From Streptomyces lydicus (GTDB taxonomy: Bacteria; Actinomycetota; Actinomycetes; Streptomycetales; Streptomycetaceae): a stretch of 64,000 nt of DNA. The stretch lies in the NCBI RefSeq assembly GCF_004125265.1, contig NZ_RDTE01000003.1:1798001-1862000 (forward strand), read 5' to 3'. The position numbers were made by a program, and so were the translations under genes. Below the pieces are notes generated by a model. That model searched no databases. It was not told the origin of the DNA and was given only the letters and a program-made list of their open reading frames with translations. Within the stretch, counting starts at the first letter, position 1, and every line of letters starts with the position of its first letter. This document shows positions 18,047-25,411 of the stretch, piece after piece.

Positions 18047-18403
18047 ATGTTCGAAGGAATCCGCACCGTCATGATCTTCTCCGAGGACCCCGAGAAGTCT
18101 GCCCGATGGTGGTCCCACGTCCTCGGCACCCTCGTACACCGCGACATCGCCGGAACCAACGTGTACACCTGGCTCGACGTCGCCGGCATCGAGATGGGCT
18201 TCCACATGCTCGACGAGCAGCGCAACAAGCGCGGCGGCAGCCCCGTGCCGTACTGGTCCGTCGACTCCCTCGAAACCGCACGCGAGATGCTGCTCGGCGC
18301 CGGGTGCATTCATCACCGCGGGCCTCTCGACGTCGGGGACGGCCGTAAGATCGCACAGATCGTCGACCCGTTCGGCAACATCATCGGAATCGACGGCTAC
18401 TGA
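18047..18403 (+). CDS. VOC-fold (glyoxalase/bleomycin-resistance superfamily) protein
   Basis: 118 residues from ATG 18047, preceded by CGGAGG. It opens MFEGIRTVMIFSEDPEKSARWWSHVLG, contains GIEMGFHML, and ends with DPFGNIIGI, the paired beta-alpha-beta-beta-beta modules of VOC proteins. It is a single-domain, cytosolic protein that usually dimerises to make a metal site; possible ligands are two acidic or His positions in the strands. Whether it is an enzyme or a binding protein cannot be told. The gene stands alone, just right of the island end. Confidence 0.75.
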   Translation: MFEGIRTVMIFSEDPEKSARWWSHVLGTLVHRDIAGTNVYTWLDVAGIEMGFHMLDEQRNKRGGSPVPYWSVDSLETAREMLLGAGCIHHRGPLDVGDGRKIAQIVDPFGNIIGIDGY

Positions 18404-18614
18404 GAAACCAGGCGCCCTTGGCCCTACGCCCCAGACCATTCGGTGAAACGCGCACAGCAGGCCGCCGAGGCCGGGCCAGGATCGGTAGGAGCCAGGCACC
18501 TGTCGTATCCACGAGCCTGTCGCCGCCACGGGCCCGTTGCGCCCCGGGGCGTCGCTCTTCTTGGCCGAGAGCGCACCCCGGCCGGCCTCGCCCTTCGCAG
18601 AAGCCATCCCGTGC

Positions 18615-19076
18615 TCATCGTGCGGTCCGTATGGCGGTGCGGCACGACGCGATGGTGTCAGCAAACGTGGCATGGACGTGGAGCCCCGGACACGCGTGTT
18701 CGAGCTGGGCCACCACGTTCGTGCGTCGTACGTATCCGAGATCTGCTCCCACGATCAGGTCCGTGGCCTGGCTGGCTGCCGCCATGCCCAGTTCGTACAG
18801 GGCGATGGGCTGGTGGCTGCTCGGCGAGTCGGGGAACCAGAACATGACGAGGTCCGCGCGGCGCAGATGGCTGTACTCCCACGCGACTTGGGCGGCTTCC
18901 GCGTTCGGGGCGTGCACGGGGAAGTGGTTGCGGCGCGGGTTGAACACCGTGACATCGAGGTCGTCCAGCGCTGCCGTCGTGGTCTTCTGCCAGTCGGGGC
19001 AGTCACTGATGCCCCCGGCGAGGAACAGGCAGAGGCCGGGACCGGTGAATTCCTCGGGTGCCTCGACGTACCGCAT
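18615..19076 (-). CDS. Nucleoside 2-deoxyribosyltransferase-like protein
   Basis: 153 residues. LFLAGGISDCPDWQ near the N-terminus, a central LRRADLVMFWFPD, and PIALYELGMA with the candidate catalytic Glu at about residue 95 fit the nucleoside 2-deoxyribosyltransferase-like fold. Members exchange or hydrolyse the glycosidic bond of deoxynucleosides or nucleotides. The start ATG (19076) overlaps the stop of the upstream gene, so the pair is cotranscribed. The many nucleotide-handling genes within 10 kb fit this role. Confidence 0.75.
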   Translation of the reverse strand: MRYVEAPEEFTGPGLCLFLAGGISDCPDWQKTTTAALDDLDVTVFNPRRNHFPVHAPNAEAAQVAWEYSHLRRADLVMFWFPDSPSSHQPIALYELGMAAASQATDLIVGADLGYVRRTNVVAQLEHACPGLHVHATFADTIASCRTAIRTAR

Positions 19077-19567
19077 CAGGCGGCCCTACACCCGGATGTA
19101 ATGTCGCTGCCGCAGAAGTTGGCCAGCTCCGACTGGAGCTTGCGCAGTGCCTCGGTGGCCGGGCCGACAGCAGCTTGGGCATCGTCGAACCTGGGCCAGG
19201 CGCGTACTGCATCGGCGAGCGCGTATTGCCGGGACATCTCGCTTTCGGCGTCCGCGGCAGCAGGGTCAAGGCGGGAGCGCTCGTTGCAGTAGTCGATCCA
19301 GGACGGACGCATATTCACGAGCCTGGTGACCGCCAGTGCGGCTTCGAGCAGCGTCGGGACGAACGGCCGGTCGCGATTGATGCCGCTGGCCAGCTCACGC
19401 AGGGCCGCGATCACCGCCTCGCTGTCATACACCGCCTCCCCTACAAGGGAGTCCGGGTCCACCCCGGCGTCGGCGCCGAACGGCGTCCGGGTCGCCACGG
19501 CGAATTGCGCACGCCACGCCAGCTGCCGCTCATGCCGCAATGCCTTCTTGTTGAGCCAGTCAGGCAT
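19076..19567 (-). CDS. Hypothetical helical protein coupled to the deoxyribosyltransferase-like gene
   Basis: 163 residues from ATG 19567, with a TGATG overlap onto the next gene. The sequence is mostly alpha-helical (AVIAALRELASGI, LLEAALAVTRLVNM, EALRKLQSELANF), with one WIDYCNERSR motif and no membrane segment. I do not recognise a family. Coupling suggests it serves the deoxyribosyltransferase-like protein. Confidence 0.65.
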   Translation of the reverse strand: MPDWLNKKALRHERQLAWRAQFAVATRTPFGADAGVDPDSLVGEAVYDSEAVIAALRELASGINRDRPFVPTLLEAALAVTRLVNMRPSWIDYCNERSRLDPAAADAESEMSRQYALADAVRAWPRFDDAQAAVGPATEALRKLQSELANFCGSDITSGCRAA

Positions 19568-19900
19568 ACGTCCCCCTCAAGCCGTGCTCGTCCTGCACAC
19601 TTGTTTATCGGAACTCCAGTACCTGTCACAACGGGATCCAGCCGATAACCGGTTCCGGTCCCCGTGGGGACGGCTGCCAGCGACGTCGGCTCGGCGGCAG
19701 CGCGCGACCCAAGCCGCGGGGCACCTCCGGCGCGACATCGTGGCGCAGCCGCACCCTGTGAGGCCACACCCTGGGCCCGCACTCCAGCAGGCGGCGCCGC
19801 CCCCGATCACCGGGCCGGGCCCTTGGTTCTCGGCGAAGCCGATGGGAAGCTGGTCGCGAGAAGCAGGACAGACCGGGGAAACCCAACAGGGGGCTGCACC
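19568..19900. other. Divergent intergenic region
   Basis: 333 bases between leftward and rightward genes. It should hold two promoters. I see no clear operator, terminator or small gene in it. Confidence 0.4.
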
Positions 19901-20539
19901 ATGACCGACACGCGCGTGGACACGGTGGTGCTGCAGCACGCACAGCGGTACATGGAGCGGCACGGCCGGCACCCGTATACCGACTGCTGGCCCTGGGCCG
20001 AGGCCGCGCTGGCGTGGTCGAGGGCCCACGAACAGCACCTCGGGTGGAGCCTGCCCCGCTCCGGACTCCACGACGGGGACATCGAGCACGTTTCCGCAGC
20101 CATCGCCGAGACGCTGCGCCTGAGCATGGCGCGCCACGATCGCACCCCGGGTGACCTGGACCTCCACGGGGCCTCCTCCGAGCTGTTCATCTGGGCCACG
20201 AAGGGCAGTCGCTATCCCGTGGCGGGGAGTGCGGGCTGGCCCGAGCCCACCGGGCCACACCTCGCCGCCTGGCGGGCGGCATTCAGTGATCCCGAGCGGG
20301 CAGAGCGGCTTGCGTCGGGCACGCAGGACGTGCTGAGAGGGCTGCTGTTCCACACCGCCAAGACGCCGCAGCACTGTGATGCGCTCGACTACCGCCTGCG
20401 CACCTACGACTGCTCGTACGTAGCGCTCGCCGACGCCGCACCGGTCATCGGCATCACCGGTCCAGTCGAGGTCAAGGACCCGCTCAGCTACCAGACCATC
20501 ACCGGCCTGACGGCTGTGCCCCTGCCCGCGGCGGCCTGA
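19901..20539 (+). CDS. Hypothetical protein, 212 residues
   Basis: ATG 19901 follows CAGGGGGC. The protein (MTDTRVDTVVLQHAQRYMER, then WPWAEAALAWSRAHEQHLGW) is helical with many Trp and His residues, has no transmembrane part, and ends in a Pro/Ala tail. No known catalytic motif is seen. It precedes a 2H phosphoesterase gene by 141 bases on the same strand and may share its transcript. Confidence 0.65.
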   Translation: MTDTRVDTVVLQHAQRYMERHGRHPYTDCWPWAEAALAWSRAHEQHLGWSLPRSGLHDGDIEHVSAAIAETLRLSMARHDRTPGDLDLHGASSELFIWATKGSRYPVAGSAGWPEPTGPHLAAWRAAFSDPERAERLASGTQDVLRGLLFHTAKTPQHCDALDYRLRTYDCSYVALADAAPVIGITGPVEVKDPLSYQTITGLTAVPLPAAA

Positions 20540-20680
20540 CACACGAAGGCTCGGAACATCCGCCGAGTGGAACCACCGCGACCGGCTTCCACGGCATGCG
20601 CCATCCTCCTCCGGCCCGGACGCCGGAATGTGGCAGGCTCCTCTGCCGGCGGTCAACACCAAGGATCTGGGGGACATCCA

Positions 20681-21295
20681 GTGGAAAGCTTCTTCGAGCG
20701 GGTGCGGCGCGTCTGGCCAGAGGGCCGTCGTGACCTGCACTGGCACATTTTGCCTACCCTCGACGAGGCCAACGCCCTCGCGGCACCGTACACCGGGCGG
20801 TTCGTCCGGCCCGGCCTGCAGGGCGTACCGGTACAGGGCATGCACTGCACCCTCCTGCACGCCGTCGGACTCGCACATGGCGACGTAGACCTGGACGGGC
20901 TCCTCACGGATGTCGGGGCCTACGCACAGACGGTGCGCCCCTTCACCCTTACCTTCGATCGGCCGGCCGTCGGCAACGTGGCCGTAGAGATCAACGGTTG
21001 GCCACGATCCCCGTTCGCAGAGATCGTGGAGCACCTCACCCAGGCCATGACGCGCAGTGGGGCCGCCTTCACGGCCGCGCCGAGCCGGTACCCCCACATG
21101 TCTCTTGCGTACACCTCTGACGGCGCCGAGAGCATCCAGGCGGTCAACCTCAAGGAGGCGCTGGCGGGCATCGACCGCCCCCTGTCCGGAACCATCCTCG
21201 CAGACCGACTCCACCTCGTTGAGCAATGGCACGACGGAGCGCAGATCATGTGGGAGCCGATCACCGAAGTCCCCCTCGCGGGGGTGAAGGCATGA
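20681..21295 (+). CDS. 2H phosphoesterase (2'-5' RNA ligase superfamily), copy 1
   Basis: 204 residues from GTG 20681 (V-ESFFERVRRVWPEG), preceded by a GGGGGA site. The two signature motifs are HCT at residues 55-57 and HMS at 139-141, the latter in YPHMSLAYTS. Each sits in a strand context typical of 2H proteins, which open 2',3'-cyclic or 2'-5' phosphodiester bonds in RNA or nucleotides. The stop overlaps the next gene (ATGA). A second, diverged 2H gene lies 0.9 kb away on the other strand. Confidence 0.8.
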   Translation: MESFFERVRRVWPEGRRDLHWHILPTLDEANALAAPYTGRFVRPGLQGVPVQGMHCTLLHAVGLAHGDVDLDGLLTDVGAYAQTVRPFTLTFDRPAVGNVAVEINGWPRSPFAEIVEHLTQAMTRSGAAFTAAPSRYPHMSLAYTSDGAESIQAVNLKEALAGIDRPLSGTILADRLHLVEQWHDGAQIMWEPITEVPLAGVKA

Positions 21296-21594
21296 CCGAC
21301 TTCCCCGGACCCCGCCCTGTAGTCGGAGACGCTGTCGCGATCACCACCGGCAGCTCCTCGGTAACGATCAACGGAACGATCACGTCCCAAGGCATCCTGC
21401 GCGATGGCTGCGGGTTTGTGGAGCTCACGCTGCCCGACGCCGACCCGCAGCAGAGGCGCGACCTGGAGTGGAGCAAGCAGTTCCAGTACGACCTCTTCCT
21501 CAGAGGTGCCCTGCTCTACTCGTCCCCTCACCTGAAAGTCCGAGGGTGCCGACGGGATGGTGACGGGGCGCTGATCGTCACTGGATCGCCATGA
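21292..21594 (+). CDS. Small hypothetical protein coupled to 2H phosphoesterase 1
   Basis: 100 residues from ATG 21292, overlapping the previous stop. It is strand-rich (DAVAITTGSSSVTINGTITS, GCGFVELTLPD) with an RRDLEWSKQFQYDLFLRG helix, possibly a small beta-barrel or OB-like domain. No family is recognised. It is likely an accessory to the 2H enzyme because of the coupling. Confidence 0.6.
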   Translation: MTDFPGPRPVVGDAVAITTGSSSVTINGTITSQGILRDGCGFVELTLPDADPQQRRDLEWSKQFQYDLFLRGALLYSSPHLKVRGCRRDGDGALIVTGSP

Positions 21595-21648
21595 CTCGCC
21601 TGCGGGCCTATCACCAGGCATAGACCTTCCTGGCTTCGAAGGCCGGCT

Positions 21649-22125
21649 TCAAAAGACCAGTGCCACGTGGCCGCTGAGCACGTAGTGGATGGCGGTGAGG
21701 CCGTATCCGTGGCGCGCAAGCGAGTCGTCCCAGGAACGGTCTTCGGGGTCATGTTCGAGACGGAGTCGTCGCCAGCGGGCGGAGACAGGGTCGGTCGTGC
21801 AGTCGACGTCGTGCCCCAGGTTCTCCAGATGGGCCTCCCACCGCCGCACGGTGTCGAGGACGGTCTCCCCGGGGCGCTGGTCCATGAGGTCGTCGATGGC
21901 CTGCCTGGGCACAGCGGCGGCTTCGATGCGCTGCTCTCGGGCCGTGATGTAGAGGGCGGTTGCGAGCGCGGAGATCCCGTCCTCCTGTGTGCCGTCGCTG
22001 TCGTGGTCGCTGAAGCGGTCGGGACGGAGGCCGATCAGCTCACGAGTGCGTTCCCACGCCTGCGACCACTCGGCCGGGCCGCCCAAGCCCTGCCACGTCC
22101 GCGACTGCTCGATGATCGTCGTCAT
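21649..22125 (-). CDS. Hypothetical protein, 158 residues
   Basis: ATG 22125 (MTTIIEQSRTWQGLGG), with GGAAGGAAG immediately upstream, is preferred over the longer frame start at 22272. It is acidic and helical (ISALATALYITAREQRIEAA, DTVRRWEAHLENLGHD), with no membrane segment or catalytic motif. It lies 73 bases downstream of 2H gene 2 and converges on the rightward group, so it is probably in one transcript with 2H gene 2. Confidence 0.6.
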   Translation of the reverse strand: MTTIIEQSRTWQGLGGPAEWSQAWERTRELIGLRPDRFSDHDSDGTQEDGISALATALYITAREQRIEAAAVPRQAIDDLMDQRPGETVLDTVRRWEAHLENLGHDVDCTTDPVSARWRRLRLEHDPEDRSWDDSLARHGYGLTAIHYVLSGHVALVF

Positions 22126-22198
22126 GCTGGCTTCCTTCCCTGGGGTGTTGTAAGGCGAACGTTCTGGTGGCCTGGTTGCGTTCTCGACCACCCGTCCT

Positions 22199-22816
22199 CT
22201 ATGCGAATGGAAACTCTTCCACAACCTCCCACGTGTAATACCCCGCTGCCGGGTCCTGCCGCTGGTTGACAAGGTGAACGCGATCGATGGTGACGTCGAC
22301 CCGCTCGGGCCTGAGATCGCGAAGTCCTCGGTTCAGGGGCCCGTCGTCGAATTCGCCATTCCGCACGTAGGCCAACGTCGAATGGGCCCAGAATTTCGCT
22401 GCCCCTGGGCGCAGTGCAATTCCGGGCACCGCTTCGACGGCTGCCCGGACACGCTCGTTGAGATCGGCCACGCCGGTCTCCGGGTACATGGCCACGGTCA
22501 CTCCCGTGACACCCGGCCAGGTCGGACCCATCTGCACGGTGAAGGGACGCATCCTCGCGACTTCCCGGCGGGTGGTCTCAATTAGCTGCTCGGTCTGCTC
22601 GGCAGACGTAGGGGTGTAGATCCCCTGGACCGTGCAGTGAAGCCATTCCTCGGGCACAACACCCAGGTGGTCATCGAACCTGCTGAAGAGGTCGCGGTGA
22701 GCACGCGCGTAGGCGCGGTAGTCCTCATGGTGGTTAAGAAGAACGAGGAAATGGAGGAAAGGACCAAAGGCCCAACTGCTTTGACGCTCAGGGCTAAAGA
22801 AGGTCTCCACACCCAC
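22199..22816 (-). CDS. 2H phosphoesterase (2'-5' RNA ligase superfamily), copy 2
   Basis: 205 residues. The signature motifs are HCT at residues 60-62 (WLHCTVQG) and HST at 145-147 (WAHSTLAYVR). Length and spacing (about 85 residues between motifs) are normal for the superfamily. Similarity to copy 1 is limited to the motifs, so this is not a recent duplicate. Cyclic phosphodiesterase or RNA-repair activity is inferred from the family. Confidence 0.8.
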   Translation of the reverse strand: MGVETFFSPERQSSWAFGPFLHFLVLLNHHEDYRAYARAHRDLFSRFDDHLGVVPEEWLHCTVQGIYTPTSAEQTEQLIETTRREVARMRPFTVQMGPTWPGVTGVTVAMYPETGVADLNERVRAAVEAVPGIALRPGAAKFWAHSTLAYVRNGEFDDGPLNRGLRDLRPERVDVTIDRVHLVNQRQDPAAGYYTWEVVEEFPFA

Positions 22817-23053
22817 CCCTCTACCATCTGGGACACAACCTTCCGACCCACGCTACCCGGCACCGGTCGGCCGAGAGGCATGTGCCCGGCAGAGAGTTCG
22901 CCGCCCGGCGGTTCACCGTGAAGAGCGGCGATCGCCGTCGTCGACGAGGACCTGGAGGATGCCTCCGCGGGCGAGCACGACGTTAGGCCGCTCCTCGGAC
23001 GTCTTGCCCAGCGCCCTACCTCTGTGCCAGGGCGAACCGCGGACATCCCGTGA

Positions 23054-23488
23054 CTACACCGTGGCGTGCAGCTCGCCACGTTCAAGTGCCTCGCGCAGCA
23101 CGTTGGAGATCTCCTCAGGCAGCAGATTCACGCTGGCGAGAGCCTCGGTGGTGAGGGGGATCTCGTCGAGGAGGTATTCACCGCGGTCGTCCCGCTGGAA
23201 CTCGGGTCCGGTCCTGTCGTCGAAGTTCCACTTCCTGATGTGGGCGAGGTAGAAGAATTCGGTTTCGCCCTGGGCGTTCTCGATTTGGTGGAGCAGGCGA
23301 GTGATCTTGGCTTCGCCGGCGATCTCTTCGCGGACCTCGCGCAGGAGTGCGTCCTCGCGGCTGGCGTCGGTGTCCTCGACGCCGCCCCCGATGATCACCC
23401 AGTACGGGGCGATGCCGGGGCGGACACGCCTCATCAGGAGCAAGGTGTTATCCGGGGTGATCAGGATGGCGCGGACGCGCTGCTTCAT
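23054..23488 (-). CDS. NUDIX hydrolase
   Basis: 144 residues from ATG 23488, with AAGGAG upstream. The NUDIX box lies around residues 35-57: GGGVEDTDASRED followed by LLREVREEIAG. It has one extra residue relative to the commonest spacing, like the second domain of the gene at 298. It is the last gene of a four-gene leftward operon, 34 bases after the SDR gene. It is presumably a nucleotide or nucleotide-sugar pyrophosphatase; the substrate is not deducible. Confidence 0.85.
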   Translation of the reverse strand: MKQRVRAILITPDNTLLLMRRVRPGIAPYWVIIGGGVEDTDASREDALLREVREEIAGEAKITRLLHQIENAQGETEFFYLAHIRKWNFDDRTGPEFQRDDRGEYLLDEIPLTTEALASVNLLPEEISNVLREALERGELHATV

Positions 23489-23522
23489 CGGGTGGTCTCC
23501 TTCGGGTTTGGTGGTGCGGTGG

Positions 23523-24314
23523 TCAGTGGAGCAGCCAGCCGCCGTCGATGTGCAACGACTGGCCTGTGATGAACGATGCGGCCGGGGCAGCGAGGAAGGC
23601 GATGGCGGCGGCGACGTCGTCGGGCTGGCCTCGGCGGGGGACGCACTGGCGGGCGATCTGGTCTTCGGGGCGTGCGCGGTGGTGAGCGGGCAGGGTGTTC
23701 TCGGCGTCGACCTGGATGGCTCCCGGCAGGACAGTGTTCACGCAGATGCCGTGGGGACCAAGTTCCCTGGCCAGGGACCGAGTGAGTCCAAGCAGACCGG
23801 CTTTGGCGGTGCTGTAGGCGGTCAGTCCGGGGCGTCCTGCGCGGGCGTTGACGCTGGAGACGTTGATGATGCGGCCCCACTGGCGGTCGATCATCGCTGG
23901 GGTGACGGCGTGGCTCATCCGGTAGTGGAGGGTGAGGTTGACGTCGAGCGCGTGGGTCCAGGCAATCTCGTCGGTCTCGTGCCAGGTCATGCGCGGGTAG
24001 GCGCCGGCGTTGTTGACCAGGATGTCCACCGGGCCCACCTCACTGACTATCTGGCGGACCATCAGGTCGACGGCGTCTGGGTCGGTGAGGTCGGCGTTCA
24101 CCTCGATTCCGTCCGTGCCGAGTCGGCGTACCTCTTCGAGTGCGGTGCGGGCCTGGTCGATCTGGGCGTAGTGGCCGATGGCGATGGTGGCGCCGGCGCT
24201 GGCGAGGGCTCGGGCGGTGGCCGCGCCGATCCCGGTCGCGGCGCCGGTGATGAGAGCGACGCGGCCCTGCAGGGGGCGGGCGACCAGGGGCGGGGCGAGG
24301 AGGGGCGTGGTCAC
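23523..24314 (-). CDS. Short-chain dehydrogenase/reductase (SDR)
   Basis: 263 residues from GTG 24314, overlapping the upstream stop (GTGA). Classical SDR motifs are the cofactor glycine motif GAATGIGAATA, LVNNAGAY, an active-site Ser in VSSVNA with YSTAK, and a C-terminal GQSLHIDGG. It is therefore an NAD(P)-dependent oxidoreductase in the cytosol, substrate unknown. It is the third gene of an operon with a kinase-nucleotidyltransferase fusion and an APH-fold protein, so it may act on a sugar or alcohol that is also phosphorylated or nucleotidylated. Confidence 0.9.
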   Translation of the reverse strand: MTTPLLAPPLVARPLQGRVALITGAATGIGAATARALASAGATIAIGHYAQIDQARTALEEVRRLGTDGIEVNADLTDPDAVDLMVRQIVSEVGPVDILVNNAGAYPRMTWHETDEIAWTHALDVNLTLHYRMSHAVTPAMIDRQWGRIINVSSVNARAGRPGLTAYSTAKAGLLGLTRSLARELGPHGICVNTVLPGAIQVDAENTLPAHHRARPEDQIARQCVPRRGQPDDVAAAIAFLAAPAASFITGQSLHIDGGWLLH

Positions 24315-25411
24315 GGGCTCTCCATGGTCACGAGGTCGGCGTGTGTGAACGGGGTGGGGTCTGTCAGGTTCTGGACCTGGGCGAGTTTGACCAGCAGGAG
24401 GAGGAGGTCGGCGGGGCTGAGCAGGTGGGGCGCGATGACGCCGAGGATGCGGAGGGTGAGGTAGGGGCCGAGGGCGTGCAGTTGCCTGCCATGGGGCAGG
24501 CCGGCGGCGTCGCCGAGGTCTGTGGTGATGCGGGCGAGGAGTCGGGTGAGGGCGGTGCGGCGGCCGGGCCCGGTGAACCAGGTGTGGTGCAGGTCCAATC
24601 GGCGGTGCCGGGTGGACAGTTCGGCGTGCTCGATGGTGGGGGTGGCAGCCGGGGGCAGGTGGAGGGGCAGGGTCCGGTGGTAGACGTCGCGCTGGTAGGT
24701 GGGTACGAGCCAGCCGCCGAGGGCGAGGAGGTACCACAGGAGGTTGGCGATCTCACCGGCGAGGGTGTTGCGTCCGGCGTACTCGAAGTCGAGCCAGCAT
24801 GCGCCCGTGGCGCTGGCGGCGATGTTGGGCTCCGTCGGGTCGCCTTGGGTGAGGGCGGACGTCCACTGGCCGTCGGCGTGAAGCGCGCTGCGAGCGGCGT
24901 GGATCGCGGCGGGGACGTCCAGAAGGAGTGGGGTGTCGTTGACGGTGGCGGTGTAGCCGGTGAGCGCTCGGAGGGGAGTTGGCTCGCCGGTGTGCGTGTC
25001 GGTGACGGTGAGGTTTGGGTCCTGGTACCAGGTGTCGAGCCGACCGCCGGGGCGGATGCGGTCGGCGTAGAGGCCGGGCACGCAGGCCGACAGGGCCGTG
25101 GTGCGGCCGGACTTCGTAGCTGCGGCGACAAGGTCGTCGCATACCGCGTCGATCAGGCCGGCGACCTCGCCGGTGGGGGCGTGACCGTGGTCGGCGAGGG
25201 CGATGACGTCGCCCAGCAAGAGTCGGCAGCGGCCGGAGGCGAAGACGTTCTCGTAGGTGATGACGTCGGTGTCGCCATCGAGCCCGGTGCGTTGGAGGAG
25301 AGCGGGGACCTCGAAATGGCCGGCGATCTGGCGCCAGCCCAGTTCTTCGGATTGCGCCCTAGCAGTGGGAAGGGTCTTGCGGAAGGGCCCTGGGACGGTC
25401 GCGGTGTTCAT
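24311..25411 (-). CDS. APH-fold phosphotransferase-like protein
   Basis: 366 residues. QGDPTEPN (189-196) stands in place of the Brenner-type HGDxxxxN catalytic loop, and LDFEYAG (about 207-213) supplies the metal-binding Asp, as in aminoglycoside/choline kinase-like proteins. His of HGD is Gln here, a substitution that may alter activity. A Leu-rich C-terminus follows. Overlapping junctions with genes on both sides indicate strict co-expression. Confidence 0.7.
   Translation of the reverse strand: MNTATVPGPFRKTLPTARAQSEELGWRQIAGHFEVPALLQRTGLDGDTDVITYENVFASGRCRLLLGDVIALADHGHAPTGEVAGLIDAVCDDLVAAATKSGRTTALSACVPGLYADRIRPGGRLDTWYQDPNLTVTDTHTGEPTPLRALTGYTATVNDTPLLLDVPAAIHAARSALHADGQWTSALTQGDPTEPNIAASATGACWLDFEYAGRNTLAGEIANLLWYLLALGGWLVPTYQRDVYHRTLPLHLPPAATPTIEHAELSTRHRRLDLHHTWFTGPGRRTALTRLLARITTDLGDAAGLPHGRQLHALGPYLTLRILGVIAPHLLSPADLLLLLVKLAQVQNLTDPTPFTHADLVTMESP

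Noticed and set aside
19577..21232. Minus-strand frame of 551 codons opposite the 212-residue and 2H phosphoesterase genes
   Set aside because: The + strand carries HCT and HMS motifs, good starts and an ATGA coupling; the minus frame has none.
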